A stretch of DNA of 64,000 nt from JAWKTV01 sp041398905 (GTDB lineage: Bacteria > Planctomycetota > Planctomycetia > Planctomycetales > Planctomycetaceae), in the NCBI GenBank assembly GCA_041398905.1, contig JAWKTV010000010.1:159227-223226 (forward strand). Direction: 5' to 3'. Made by a program: the position numbers and the translations under genes. Of the stretch, positions 7,624 to 16,784 are shown one piece after another. The notes beneath the pieces were generated by a model that worked only from the letters and a program-made list of their open reading frames with translations, ran no database searches and was not told the DNA's origin. How positions within the stretch are numbered: the stretch's first letter is position 1; every line of letters starts with the position of its first letter.

Positions 7624-8182
7624 TTGAGGTGCGGGAATGGCACGTCAGGGCGAGCGGTTCCCAGGAACTCGCACAATTGCCGCCAGCTCTCATCTCCGGC
7701 CTGCGAGAGTATCGGCAGCACAAGCAACTTGCCCGGCCGGTCCGCGAAGTGTTCGGCGACTTCGGCTTCATGTGCCGCCCGCGCCTCTTTTAGTTTCGCT
7801 TCGTCGAATCGCTCCGTTCGATAGACGCGCTGATGCATCTTGTTGATGTAGGGGTCGCGACGCCGCTCACACTCATTCATGTGGCGAGACATCGACTGTA
7901 GCCAACTTGTCTCGTCCCGAACTGTCATCACGAACCGAGCGTTGGGATACGCGGTGTCCAACTCCTTGAAGTATGCCGTCGCTTGGATGTCCGTCAAAGC
8001 ATCGGCAGTTTCCAGCAAGTCCAGCGCGGTTACGCCATCAATCGTTTGGCGGATCAAAGTGCATCGTCGGCTTGCCAGTGGCGGGCATCAAGTCCGAGCA
8101 GACGGAGCGCCTCATTGAGGCTCGTCGTGCCGGTTTTGGACAGACCGATACCGAACACCTTGCGTCCCTCATTCTCCGACAC
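7593..8182 (-). CDS. Sulfotransferase, frameshifted as sequenced
   Basis: PAPS-dependent sulfotransferase fold. The 5'-phosphosulfate-binding loop is FGIGLSKTGTTSLNEALRLLG near the N-terminus; ARFVMTVRDETSWLQSMSRH is the 3'-phosphate-binding strand (VRD-S) and LLVLPI with the C-terminal helix follows. One frameshift near 8050-8060 separates the N-terminal part from the rest. There is no ATG: GTG at 8182 or 8158 could serve, or the protein may be the C-terminal part of the preceding methyltransferase, since no stop separates them. Likely sulfates a glycan or lipid made by the adjoining glycosyltransferases. Confidence 0.65.
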
Positions 8183-8785
8183 GACCGGCGGATCGCCCAC
8201 CCTTTCGAGCAGCAATGCGACGCGCGCCCCGCGACCACAGTGGTCATCTTCCGACTTCAGCGTCTCGACAGTGCGAAGCCCGCACTCGTTCAAGAGCTGG
8301 TCGAGCATGGGGCGAGTCAGCCAGAATGATCGCCATCCCATGCCGTCGAGTTCTCCCTTCGCGGACGGCTCGAAATACCACTGCCCCTCCGAATCCCTCA
8401 TGCGTCGTCATCGCGGCTGAGATTGCGATGCGGCCCGACCATCGGCAACGTGAGTGTCGAGAAACATCCGTTGGCAAAGCCGCGCCCACCTTGCGGAAGT
8501 GTGCGACCGGGTTCTCCAGGTGGTAGAGCAGGCCGGCATGGAACATCAGGTCAAACCGATCCGGTTCCGCCTTCTCCAAGATCGTGGCATCACCTTGAAT
8601 CACCCGGATGCGATCTTCGAGTCCGCGTTGTCTGATGTAGTTCTCAGCGCCCGGACAGAATGCCCCTTGGGTTCGATCGCCGTTACGGTCGCCCCGCGCT
8701 TCGCGAGTTCGATCGAACATGAGCTGACCCAACTCCCCGGCTCGGCGATTTCCAGGCCATCGAGCGAACCGACCAGCCGTTCCAT
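8183..8785 (-). CDS. SAM-dependent methyltransferase, several frameshifts
   Basis: Class I methyltransferase similar to tRNA-mo5U34-type or FkbM-like enzymes found in glycan clusters. Motif I region is IELAKRGATVTAIEPKG, then AENYIRQRGLEDRIRVIQGD, then DLMFHAGLLYHLENPVAHFRKV, and a C-terminal EGQWYFEPSAKGELDGMGWR. At least three length changes break it; the clearest is a missing G in the G run at 8663-8666 (C run on the + strand). The ATG at 8785 is a candidate start, but the open frame continues upstream into the glycosyltransferase without a stop, so the natural product may be a bifunctional glycosyltransferase-methyltransferase. Confidence 0.55.
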
Positions 8786-10234
8786 CGCCTCGATTTCGCC
8801 GTGGTGCGGCGGAACGAAACTGAAGGGGCAGTTCTCAATGGCGTTGTAGTACGTGGCGACAGGGCGGAAGTGAATCCGCTCGCGGTGAGACTGCCAGACG
8901 GAACGGAAGAGGTTCCAATCAGCGATGTAGCTCTGGTCGAACCGCAGGCTGCTGATGGCGTCACGGCGAACGACGTACTCGCGCGAGGTCAATTTCACCA
9001 TGTCGCACGTTCTCCGGAGCGGCGTGCCGCGTGGAGTTCACCTTGCCGTTGAGAGTGTCCTGTGAGAACACGAACGCCGCCGCGTCGGGATGATCGGCAA
9101 TCGCCCGAACCATTTGGCGATCGAAATCGGGGTGCGGGATGTTGTCGTCGTCGAGGAACCAGACCCACCCTTCCGTGATGCGGTCGAGAGCGACGTTTCG
9201 TTGCGGCCCGCCGACTCCCTGAATGTCGCACTCGCCCCACTCACAGCGAATTCCATTGGACTTGTATTTGACCTTCTGTGAGTCCGCGACGCAGTGCCAT
9301 CGAACGTCGAACGACAGGAGTCGCGAGTCGATGTATTCCTGAATGATCGGCAGGTTGCCGGGCCGGCTCACAGCCGTGACGATGTTGAGGATTGGGCGGG
9401 GCGATTCAACATCAGCTTCTGCCGGTTCCGAACGCGAGAACTTCTCGGCAATCGCTCGGTCTCGCCAGCGGGCGAGATAGGCGGTGTGATGATGCTTTCC
9501 AGTCCATTCACCGTGGCGGTGGATTCCGTAGTTGGTGTCATGCCCCGTGATGCTCGCCACTTCACCGTAGGCCGCGACCATCGACGGCCATGCCTCAACA
9601 CCGAAGCGATGTTGCTCGATCGCGCCCAGTTCCGTTGAAACACGCGACGCACGTCGAACCAAAAGAACGTCCCGCTGTAGTGCCACTCAGTCTGAGAACC
9701 GAGATCGCGCCACCCCGGACTTTTGCGATACGGGCCCGCGAACAGGTGCCCCTCATCGAGGATCAGGCGATCCACCTGATGGGGCATGGAGAGAGTCACC
9801 TCGAACATGGACTCCATCCACGACTGCGGTCCCCAATCGAAACCTTCGTAACTGGTCGCCTTCGAGTGCCCGTACCAGCACAGACCTTCAGCACTTTTGA
9901 TAGTTTCAAGCAAGTCGAGCCAGGTGACGACTTCGCCCAGCTCCGGGATGTTTTCCCTGACGATCCAGTTGTCGACCCGCACGCCGCGAAACTCAGCCTT
10001 GACCGTTTCGACAGACTCGCATCCCTCACCGGTGACGATCGCAACCGAGCGAATCCCATCGAACTGTTCGATGTGCCCCAGCAGCCGCAATACGGTGCGT
10101 TTCCATGCCTCGGAATTCTCGGCCCTTGCCCAGCAGTGAAACAGCATGTGTCGCGTCGGTGGCGAGGTTTCGCTGCTCTGGCTGCTTGTCGCGTCGTGGA
10201 TCGTTGCCGTGGAGGTGATCGCTTCAGTCGACAT
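8786..10234 (-). CDS. Glycosyltransferase, probably two-domain, frameshifted
   Basis: Starts at ATG 10234 with MSTEAITSTATIHDATSSQS. The N-terminal region (HMLFHCWARAENSEAWKRTV, LCWYGHSKATSYEGFDWGPQ, FFWFDVRRVF) resembles polysaccharide-type glycosyltransferase domains with a HSK motif. The second part is a GT-A fold: ILNIVTAVSRPGNLPIIQEY, NVALDRITEGWVWFLDDDN with the metal-binding DDD, then FDQSYIADWNLFRSVWQSHR. Frameshifts: a missing G at 9625-9627 (C run on +) and one near 8980. Cytoplasmic; modifies surface or secreted glycans. It starts a leftward cassette with the methyltransferase and sulfotransferase, downstream of a strong hairpin at 10267-10309. Confidence 0.6.
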
Positions 10235-10266
10235 AGTTCGGTCTCCATCGTCGAAGGGAAAAGAAA

Positions 10267-10309
10267 AGCCGCCCCGGAAGTTTGCAGAGACCGGCCGGGG
10301 CGGCTTTGT
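10267..10309. terminator. Strong bidirectional hairpin
   Basis: AAAGCCGCCCCGG (10267-10279) pairs perfectly with CCGGGGCGGCTTT (10297-10309), with A-rich and T-rich flanks. It separates the small gene at 10424-10841 from the glycan cassette, so it probably ends the upstream leftward transcript just before the ATG at 10234. Confidence 0.75.
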
Positions 10310-10423
10310 CGCGGTTCCCCCCGCGATGTTTCGAGTTGGGTCGGTCTCTGCGCCTCGTATCCCAACTTGCTCCCGTGGGGTGTCAACAGGGATTTCCAGA
10401 TCCCCGATCGACACCACGTTTCA

Positions 10424-10841
10424 TCAACAACCGCCAGCCTCTTGATGCTCGCGCATCGCGGTGGCGAGCTGCTCAATTGCTCGCTCGGCATCCGCCTCAA
10501 TGCAGCCGGCCGTGCCGACGTGCTGGTGAGGATGTTCGGGTACGTCGGCCTTCACGGCTTCGACCCGAACGGCCCAACGCAAGAGCTGCGCGGCAAGGAA
10601 GGTAAGCGGGGTCGTTTCGCGTGTGATGTCGACCGATGCCCCGATGGTGTCGATGTGCTCGCGAACTTGGATCGTCAGTCGGTCCTGCTCCTCGGTTCGC
10701 ACAGCGAGAATCGAAGTCGGTCCGCCGTGGACCTGGCGCAATCGCCACCGGGGGCAAGTGGTCGCTTCCGTCGCTTTCGTGGTCGTGGAACAGATCGTGG
10801 GATTGCAGTTGTTGCTGCCCGTGGTCGAGTGTTGTCGTCAT
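10424..10841 (-). CDS. Hypothetical protein, frameshifted
   Basis: Reconstructed length about 139 residues: MTTTLDHGQQQLQSHDLFHD in one frame, then VHGGPTSILAVRTEEQDRLT and a helical C-terminal half (AEAVKADV-like, ERAIEQLATAMREHQEAGGC) in another. The shift lies near 10745-10752, beside a C run. The Ser/His/Asp-rich N-terminus looks disordered. No family recognised. It lies between the two glycosyltransferase genes and ends before a strong terminator. Confidence 0.45.
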
Positions 10842-10941
10842 CGTTGAAGTTCCTCTCTGGGGCCGGCGGAAGCTGCCGCCGCAGGGCCGGAGTGCCCGGC
10901 GAATTTGTTGGAGTTGAAGGTGGTGAGGCGCGGGGACCGGC

Positions 10942-11760
10942 CTACGTCGCTGCCAGTCGGGCCTTGGCCCTACGCTGTGCCGCCGCTCGGTTGATCCCTT
11001 GCCGTCGAAACGTGGATTTGTGCAGGTGAGCCGCCCAGGCCCCCGAATGAATCACGCATCGGAAGCCAGCCCGTCGTGCGCGGCGACACCATTCGTCATC
11101 CGCACCTAAGCCGACGGCGTAGTCCGCGTGAGTGTCGAGCGGTCCGATTCGGTCGAGCACTTCCCGCCGGAGTAGGATGCAGAACCCACTCGAGTACACG
11201 CTGCGGCAAGAGTTCGGTGCCCCGGATGCGTTCCGCCGCGTTAGGGTCGTCTACCGCCACGGCTCCCAGTCGCCCGCCACTCCAGCGGCCGCACGGATGT
11301 TGTCGTGCCCGATTGAGTGCCGGCCTTTGTCGCCGGTCACTGGCCCGATTGCTGCGATGCCCGGATCGGCCGCGAGCCGCGAGGAGAGCTTCTCCAGACA
11401 CCCGGCCCCCAGGTAGCAATCGTTGTTGAGCAGTAGAACATCAGTCTTTGCGTCCGCTGCCGCGATCCCCGCGTTGCAAGCTGCCGTGAATCCGCGGTTC
11501 TCAGGAAACGCGATCATCCGGAACGGCAAAGCAAGCCGACCCGCAGCAACTTCCACTGCGTCGCGCGTCGTCTCCGATGAACCATTGTCGACGTAGATGA
11601 TCTCGGCAAGGTGCGTTCGCGAGGTAGCGGCGATGGCCTTCAGGCAGTTCGTCGTGAGGTCCGGACATTCGAGTCCGGGGATTACGATGGTGACCTTTCG
11701 AGTCCCGTCGCTGGTGGTTTCATCGTTGCTGAAGGCCGGCCGTTCGATCGTCTGAACCAT
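10942..11760 (-). CDS. GT2-family glycosyltransferase, frameshifted
   Basis: Starts at ATG 11760. N-terminal GT-A pattern: VTIVIPGLECPDLTTNCLKA, IIYVDNGSSETTRDAVE, ENRGFTAACNAGIAAADAKT, DVLLLNNDCYLGAGCLEKL, which are nucleotide-sugar- and metal-binding motifs of rhamnosyl-type GT2 enzymes. The C-terminal part (SGFCILLRREVLDRIGPLDT, GADDEWCRRARRAGFRC) is in another frame after a shift between 11195 and 11255. The ED/DDEW motif expected for the catalytic base is present. It probably works with the cassette downstream to decorate a surface polymer. Confidence 0.7.
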
Positions 11761-11959
11761 GGTCTCAACTCCGTTTGGCGGAACCCGCCGCCACGGTGCC
11801 GGCTTGGCCGGCTGTGCTGTTGAATTTCTGCCTGTGTTTCTGGTTGACGAAAAACATGGCCCGTAAACGCTTCGGATGGTCGAGACGACTCAGGAGTCGC
11901 ATCGAAGCCTTCGAGGCCCGTGGCGCTCGCCCAGCTCGCTCTGGTGCCGTGATCCTTCA

Positions 11960-12260
11960 TCAAGGCGGGACGCCCGGCGGCTTCCCCGCGAACAGGGAGG
12001 CCCGTTCCGCAGTCGCAAGGGCCGGCCGCTCCGGCATGTCGTGGATCGCGACCAGCCGCCTCGGAAGCCCGTTGCCGCAGCCCGGGGTTGCTGCCGCTGA
12101 CCGCTGCGGCCTTCGCGAGCGGGACGAGAAGTTCCGCGTCGCCTTGTTCGAGTTGGCCGGCGTTTGCCGTGCGGGCGATAGCGGACCAGTGCTGTCTGAG
12201 CAACAAACGGCCGTGTCCCCCTTGGACGATCCGCAGAGCTTCATCGAGGATCGGAGTCAT
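11960..12260 (-). CDS. Hypothetical element protein, probably frameshifted
   Basis: Starts at ATG 12260 overlapping the upstream stop (ATGA). First part MTPILDEALRIVQGGHGRLL, then AIARTANAGQLEQGDAELLV. A likely shift near 12080-12090 joins to a frame ending GKPPGVPP at 11960, giving about 100 residues; without the shift the frame runs on to 11682, inside the glycosyltransferase gene, in low-complexity sequence. Helical. No family recognised. It is the most downstream gene of the leftward replication operon. Confidence 0.4.
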
Positions 12261-12891
12261 CGCGACACCTCGAAGCCCATGCGGGCGATGAGCTGGCGGA
12301 CCCAGGATTTGTCGTCAGCGATTTCAAGCAGGTTCCGCAGCTCGGCCGCGAGTTGCTCCCGTTCGGCAGCGGTGAGCGCGGGAGGTGTCGCTCCCCGTCG
12401 CACGTCGTCGACGTTGACCCGATCAAGTTGCATGATCAGGCGGGCCCCTGCGAGCTTTGTCCGGGGCGATGAGCGAGCGTCCTCGATCGACTTCGTGACC
12501 GCATGGACTACCACGTGCCGCATCAGTGGAGAGATGTTCAATCCCCCGCACAGCGTCGCGGATCGCGGTGATCTCGCGGCGCGTGAGTGGTTCGCCACCC
12601 CAGCCCCACGAGGTTTTGAGAGGCGCGGTCGCCGCCGCCGCGAGCTTGAGCCGCACGAAATCGTTTCCGCACTTTTCGAGATACCATCAGTTTGTCTCCG
12701 AACGGGGTTTCTGCAAGTTGGTTTCCGGGCCTGCCGCTGCGTTGACCTGCTCGCCACCGCGTCGCCCGCAGCCGTATCGCCGGGTCAAGGCTTTGAGCCG
12801 CCGCCCGAAGCCGCACGGCTGCCGGGGTGATGCCTCCGGTGTCGCACAACTCCAGGCGGAACCGGTCCGGGGATTGGGGGCGAGCGGGCAT
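12257..12891 (-). CDS. Hypothetical element protein, frameshifted
   Basis: Reconstructed from three frames, about 210 residues: starts at ATG 12891 (MPARPQSPDRFRLELCDTGG), middle part RLKLAAAATAPLKTSWGWGG and TRREITAIRDAVRGIEHLS, end SIEDARSSPRTKLAGARLIM then ALTAAEREQLAAELRNLLEI. The start follows the previous stop by eight bases and the stop overlaps the next start. Such a tight position in the replication operon supports a real gene. No family recognised. Confidence 0.45.
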
Positions 12892-12899
12892 GGTGAGCC

Positions 12900-13241
12900 T
12901 CAGTTGTTCGACGGAACCGTGAGGGCGGTCGCGAGTCGGCGGGTCACGTCGCCAACTTCGTCGATGGCCTTCTGCCGTTCCGGTTCCTGAAGCCGCGGGC
13001 GGAGGGATTCGGGAGCGCTGCAGCGCGGAAGTCCGCTCGACCTGCCGATTCCACCCGTCGCGAAACTGAGCGAACAGAGTCCGCAGTTCCGACGTTTCGA
13101 TGAGGCACAGAACGCGCCACCCGCCAAGGCCGGCGGCGACGCGCCAGATATCTTCGCCGATCGCCTTCCGCGCTCGGTGCCCTTCTCCCCGAAGAACCGG
13201 AGAGCACGCATCAACTCTCCGAAGGCATCCTCAGCGGTCAT
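12900..13241 (-). CDS. Hypothetical element protein, frameshifted
   Basis: About 114 residues after correction. Starts MTAEDAFGELMRALRFFGEK at 13241, continues in another frame as GEDIWRVAAGLGGWRVLCLI and LRTLFAQFRDGWNRQVERTS, and returns to the first frame for EPERQKAIDEVGDVTRRLAT. The start overlaps the stop of the 75-residue gene by ATGA. The alternation between only two frames suggests a pair of compensating length errors. No family recognised. Confidence 0.45.
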   Translation of the reverse strand: MTAEDAFGELMRALRFFGEKGTERGRRSAKISGASPPALAGGAFCASSKRRNCGLCSLSFATGGIGRSSGLPRCSAPESLRPRLQEPERQKAIDEVGDVTRRLATALTVPSNN

Positions 13242-13465
13242 CGGCAGCCGTGAATATGCTCGCTAGCGAGCCGGCGAATCCGTCCGATCGGTGGGAGGCC
13301 CTGAGCCTCGCTTTCGAGCAAGGGCCGCTTGACGGCAGCCTGCAAGGCTTCGACGAGGAGGTCTCCCAGCAACTCAGCCCACACATCGGTTTGAGCTTCG
13401 CTGAAGGGCTTGCCGACGGCAGCCTCGATTACGGCCAGGCAGGAAAGTAGTTCGCGACGTGTCAT
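13238..13465 (-). CDS. Loader/inhibitor of G40P-like helicase-loading protein (putative)
   Basis: 75 residues: MTRRELLSCLAVIEAAVGKP, FSEAQTDVWAELLGDL, ALQAAVKRPLLESEAQGLPP, IGRIRRLASEH. The pattern of a short all-helical protein with R-E-xx-xx-LxxIxxAxxxxxS then AxxxAVxxxLxxxxxxPxxxxIR matches phage helicase loader/inhibitor proteins of the G40P type. ATGA overlaps on both sides place it directly downstream of the initiator-like gene, as in phage replication modules. Role: bringing host or phage helicase to the element origin. The assignment is by pattern, not by alignment. Confidence 0.55.
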   Translation of the reverse strand: MTRRELLSCLAVIEAAVGKPFSEAQTDVWAELLGDLLVEALQAAVKRPLLESEAQGLPPIGRIRRLASEHIHGCR

Positions 13466-14385
13466 GGTTTCACCTTTTGGTGAGGGAGGGAAAGCTCGTC
13501 ATCGAGCGAGTCAGCATGTTTCGTGGCGTGTGCCATCAGCCCGCGATGCGCGGCGATATTGCTTGAGCGGAGGTCGTCGAAGCGACCTTCCAGAATCTTG
13601 GTGAGCGTGTCGGGGCGGATGAACCAGTCGAAGTCCGCCCGCCATCCTCGGTCGCCGCCTCCGATGCAGAACGGGGAGCGAGACACACGGTCGAGGGCCT
13701 CGCGCCAGTTATCTCGCCAGTCGGAGTCCGCGAGACGGGTGCGGAGTTTCCTCACCCGATCGTCGGTGAGCTTTCGGCAAGCGGTAACGCCCTCGACTGC
13801 GTTCCAAGAGTCGACGACGATTTTGCAATCAGCAGCCGAAACCTCGCCGCCGCCTTTTAAAGGTTTGGGGATGAAGACAGGTTCAGGTATGTAAGTGGCT
13901 CGCTTTCCGGCCGCTTTCTGGACGGTTGCTGGCTCAGATTGAGCCATTTTTTGAGCCACTATTTCTTCAGCCGGTTCGGATAGTGGCTCAGCCTGAGCCG
14001 GAATATCGCCGGCTTCATCGTCGTCCGTGGGGTGGTCGTCGAGGCCGGCGGCAAAGTCAGGGACCAGCACCCAATACTTCGCAGCTCGACGTTTTGCACC
14101 CGGTACGTAACCCATCCAGCGGCCATTGATACACTTCTCGCGGGTCCGCTTCATGGACGCGACGCTCATACCGCAGATCGCTGCCAACTGCTCATTGAAG
14201 AATGCCACGGGCCGGCGGTAGTGCGCTGCGTCCTCAGTGTGAACGATGAAAGTCAGCATCGTGACGCCATCGGGTCCAATCTCCTGAGCCGCGCAGGTCT
14301 TCAGCAGCATTCGCACGAACTTATTCGCGAAGAACGGCGGGCGATTTGGGTACTTGCCGTCGGCGGGTGAGCGGGGTACTGTCAT
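13462..14385 (-). CDS. Phage-type replication initiator-like protein
   Basis: 307 residues, intact. N-terminal winged-helix-like part (FFANKFVRMLLKTCAAQEIG, FFNEQLAAICGMSVASMKRT), a flexible acidic linker, then a conserved C-terminal module (VSAADCKIVVDSWNAVEGVT, LTDDRVRKLRTRLADSDWRD, NWREALDRVSRSPFCIGG, GWRADFDWFIRPDTLTKILE). That C-terminal pattern is common in phage DnaD/O-like replication proteins. Begins with ATG 14385; its stop overlaps the next start (ATGA). It probably binds the element origin and hands over to the loader-like protein downstream. Confidence 0.65.
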   Translation of the reverse strand: MTVPRSPADGKYPNRPPFFANKFVRMLLKTCAAQEIGPDGVTMLTFIVHTEDAAHYRRPVAFFNEQLAAICGMSVASMKRTREKCINGRWMGYVPGAKRRAAKYWVLVPDFAAGLDDHPTDDDEAGDIPAQAEPLSEPAEEIVAQKMAQSEPATVQKAAGKRATYIPEPVFIPKPLKGGGEVSAADCKIVVDSWNAVEGVTACRKLTDDRVRKLRTRLADSDWRDNWREALDRVSRSPFCIGGGDRGWRADFDWFIRPDTLTKILEGRFDDLRSSNIAAHRGLMAHATKHADSLDDELSLPHQKVKP

Positions 14386-14457
14386 CGTGTGTGTAGTGAT
14401 TCGAGCCGCGTCCGGTTGAGCACGGGCGCGGCTTTTCTGTTGCGCTGGTGGTTCGGC

Positions 14458-14665
14458 TCAATTCAGCTCGGCGGTCGTGCTGACCGTCCGCGACTCGATG
14501 AAGCGATCGAGTTCGCTTTGCAGATAAAGCACCTTCGCGCCCGCCTTGTACATGCGGGGTCCGCCGCCCCGGCAAGCCCAGGTGCAGAGTTCGCATGTCA
14601 CGCCCAGGTGTTCAGCGGCTTCCCGTCGTGAGCTTGACGGGGGATTCGATGGCAGCAGTCGACAT
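14458..14665 (-). CDS. Excisionase-like HTH protein, frameshifted near its start
   Basis: About 68 residues. The main frame reads REAAEHLGVTCELCTWACRG then GAKVLYLQSELDRFIESRTV, the layout of MerR/excisionase-type HTH proteins (RExAxxLGV, then YxxxELxxF). ATG at 14665 (MSTAAIESPVKLTT) is in another frame; two bases appear to be missing near 14625-14630. It is transcribed leftward with the replication operon and would control excision or early transcription. The insertion of the WACRGGGP segment is unusual for the smallest members. Confidence 0.55.
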
Positions 14666-14758
14666 GATTGGCTCCGTTGTGTGACGACGCGATTGCGTCT
14701 GACAGAGCCATCAATACGAGGTTTCAAGAGCGTGTCTATGCCCTTTGAGCGATCGGCG

Positions 14759-14805
14759 TCACTAACGTCACAAACGAAGTCGCAAACGTCACAAACGTCA
14801 CAAAT
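14759..14805. repeat. Iteron-like direct repeats (GTGACGTTT on the - strand)
   Basis: On the - strand GTGACGTTT occurs twice in tandem, followed by a diverged copy (GCGACTTCGTTT), then GTGACGTTA and GTGACG. On the + strand AACGTCACA starts at 14764, 14785 and 14794. The array lies just upstream of the excisionase/replication operon, so it could be initiator binding sites of an origin or an operator for the leftward promoter. Confidence 0.55.
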
Positions 14806-14844
14806 CTTGGCTGCGGACGCCGCAGAGTATGCCGATAGCGGCCC

Positions 14845-15513
14845 TCAAGTTCGGTTCGGGAATTGCTTCAACAGGACTGGATGCAACTGCCGGCCACTCC
14901 ACTTGCCGGGTCGACTGCCAGCAGCCTCGACGACAGGATCGGGCCATTCCTGTACGAACCGAGTCATGCTCTTCCGCGTGCGATGCACAGCGTCGGCCAC
15001 TTCAGCGATCGTGACCAGTGTGTCGGTGACCGGCTTCACTGCCGGGCGGTTTTCTCGCGGTGGCAATGGGCGATCCGCCACGGCTGGCGTCTCCTCCCCA
15101 AGAACAGGTCGAGCAACTTCAGCGATTGGAACGTCGTCGTCCAGAATCGTCGTGGGTACCGTGCCATGAGCGAGGCGGCATCGTCGCGGCCGCTGGCAAC
15201 CTGCGCGAAGGAAGTCGAAGGCCACCTGCACATCTTGGTCGGCCGTATCGATGGCCTCGGCGATCTCGGCTCCTCTGGTCTCGTTCACGACGTTGATGAA
15301 CGCGACCATCCGCCCGGCGTATCCTTCCGCCCAAGCCGTAGCTGCCGCGTCGGGATCGTCAGCCTGATCCGGGTTCTCGTTCGCGCAGATCGAAAGCCAG
15401 GCATCTTCAAGCCGTTGTTGGGCCGCCGCTCTTTCGGCAGCCTCGGCAGCGACACGGTTGGCATCGCTCCGCCGCTCGACTTCGGCGGCGACCAACTTTT
15501 CAAGATCGTCCAT
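14845..15513 (-). CDS. Hypothetical element protein with coiled-coil N-terminus
   Basis: About 222 residues. Residues 1-45 are strongly charged and helical (DDLEKLVAAEVERRSDANRV then AAEAAERAAAQQRLEDA), likely coiled coil. A central helical part and a C-terminal segment (VTIAEVADAVHRTRKSMTRF then GKWSGRQLHPVLLKQF) resemble a small HTH with a wing, so a DNA-binding role is possible. ATG at 15513 is preferred; GTG at 15519 is also in frame. It lies between the integrase and the iteron-like repeats and is transcribed in the same direction. No family recognised. Confidence 0.5.
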   Translation of the reverse strand: MDDLEKLVAAEVERRSDANRVAAEAAERAAAQQRLEDAWLSICANENPDQADDPDAAATAWAEGYAGRMVAFINVVNETRGAEIAEAIDTADQDVQVAFDFLRAGCQRPRRCRLAHGTVPTTILDDDVPIAEVARPVLGEETPAVADRPLPPRENRPAVKPVTDTLVTIAEVADAVHRTRKSMTRFVQEWPDPVVEAAGSRPGKWSGRQLHPVLLKQFPNRT

Positions 15514-15602
15514 CGTCACTGCCCAGTGACGCCCGAAAGGAATGAAGCGGCAGGCCGGCGGGCAGCCGGCTTTTCTCCCCGTCGGGATAGCCGCTCATGG
15601 TC

Positions 15603-16780
15603 TCAGCCAGCACGCACAACAGTCAGCTTCGGCCGGTCGTCGCCCGCGTGCTCCAGGAGCTTGTCGATTGTGGCGTTGAGGCCGGCCCGGATGTTTTCCG
15701 ACTCATGGAACGTGTAGGTCGATGCCGTCACCCGTGGGTCGCTGTGCGCGAGCATCTGTTGCACAACGCGAAGCGAGAGCCCCCCTTGCGAGGCCCAACT
15801 ACCGATCGTTCGCCGGAGGTCGTGGACCGTGACATCGTCAATGCCAGACAGATCCCGGATGCGTCGCAGGGACGCCTTGGGATCGTTGTAGTGGCCGGCC
15901 TTTCCGCGACCGGGGAACACGAACGGCGATGTCGCCGCGATCGCTCCACGGGCCTTGAGGACAGCCAGGGCGAAGTCTCCCAGCGGGACCGAGAACGGTT
16001 TCTTCGACTTCGACCGGTCGGCCGGGATGTTCCACAGCCGCCCTTCGATGTCGAGTTCGCCCCACTGCATCCCCGCAACGGCCGTGCGACGTTGGCCAGT
16101 GGCGATCAGCATCAGGAAGAAATGCTTGGCCGTCTCGTTGTGCAGTTGGCCGACGGCGTTGAAAAACGATTGCACCTCGGCCGGCTTCAGGTATCGCTGA
16201 CGCGGGTTCAGGTCGAACCGCTTTGTCCCAACGACCGGGTTGACTTCCACCAGCCCATCGGAGAGTGCGACGCCGAAGATAGTCGACAGCAAAGCCCGGC
16301 ACTTGTTCCCCTGATACTTGCCGTGCTTGTCACCGACCTCGGCCACTCGCTTGGCGATAGCTCCCCGCGTGATGGCGCTGATGGGCTTCAGTTTCCAATC
16401 CCCGAACCAGCGGTCGAACTCCCGCTCGTCTCGCTTCCACGTCCGCTTGTGGGGCTTGGCGTGCGTCTCCAGATAGTGCTCCCACAATCCGCCCAACTTC
16501 TCTTTCCCCAGCTTGCCCGATGTCGGCAGGTGCTTCCCCTCGGCTGCGGTCCCGACGTGCTTCCGGGCCAGCTTGCGGGCTTGGTCGACGGTGATCTCCG
16601 GCCACCGACCGAGCCGCACCCGCTGGCGCTGCCGTTGACCGTGGCGCGGTAGTACCACGTCCGCACGTCGTTCGGGGTGATCTCGACCTGGAGGCCGGTC
16701 ACCTCATCATCGACGACCGCGAAGCGTTTGGCCTGCGGTTTGACCCGCTTCAGCACCGCATTGGAGAGTCGTTCCGCCAT
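15603..16780 (-). CDS. Tyrosine-type site-specific integrase, one frameshift
   Basis: Catalyses integration and excision at the 21-bp core. N-terminal arm-binding domain of the DUF4102 kind: MAERLSNAVLKRVKPQAKRF, GLQVEITPNDVRTWYYRATV, then after the shift RVRLGRWPEITVDQARKLAR. Central SAM-like domain, then the catalytic domain with the first Arg in ATGQRRTAVAGMQW, the H-x-x-R box TVHDLRRTIGSWASQGGL, the LAHSD box and the nucleophile Tyr in TASTYTFHES. One base is missing near 16630. With it restored the protein is about 391 residues, normal for the family. The start ATG 16780 lies five bases from a cluster of candidate arm sites, so the integrase may repress its own gene. Confidence 0.85.
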
Positions 16781-16784
16781 CGCT

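Noticed and set aside
9590..11029. 479-codon open frame on the + strand
   Set aside because: Antisense to the glycosyltransferase genes, whose motifs are clear on the - strand; its translation has no family pattern.
11765..11858. 30-codon - strand frame starting MFFVNQKHRQKFN
   Set aside because: Too short and without a ribosome site to support as a gene, although it reads like a small phage protein.
11775..12830. 351-codon + strand frame with a MARKRFGWSRRLRSR stretch
   Set aside because: Antisense to the leftward replication operon; low-complexity Arg/Ala-rich translation.
14759..14805. CRISPR array
   Set aside because: Units are only about 9 bases with no spacers; better explained as iterons or operators.
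15597..16652. 351-codon + strand frame over the integrase
   Set aside because: Complement of a gene with intact integrase catalytic motifs.
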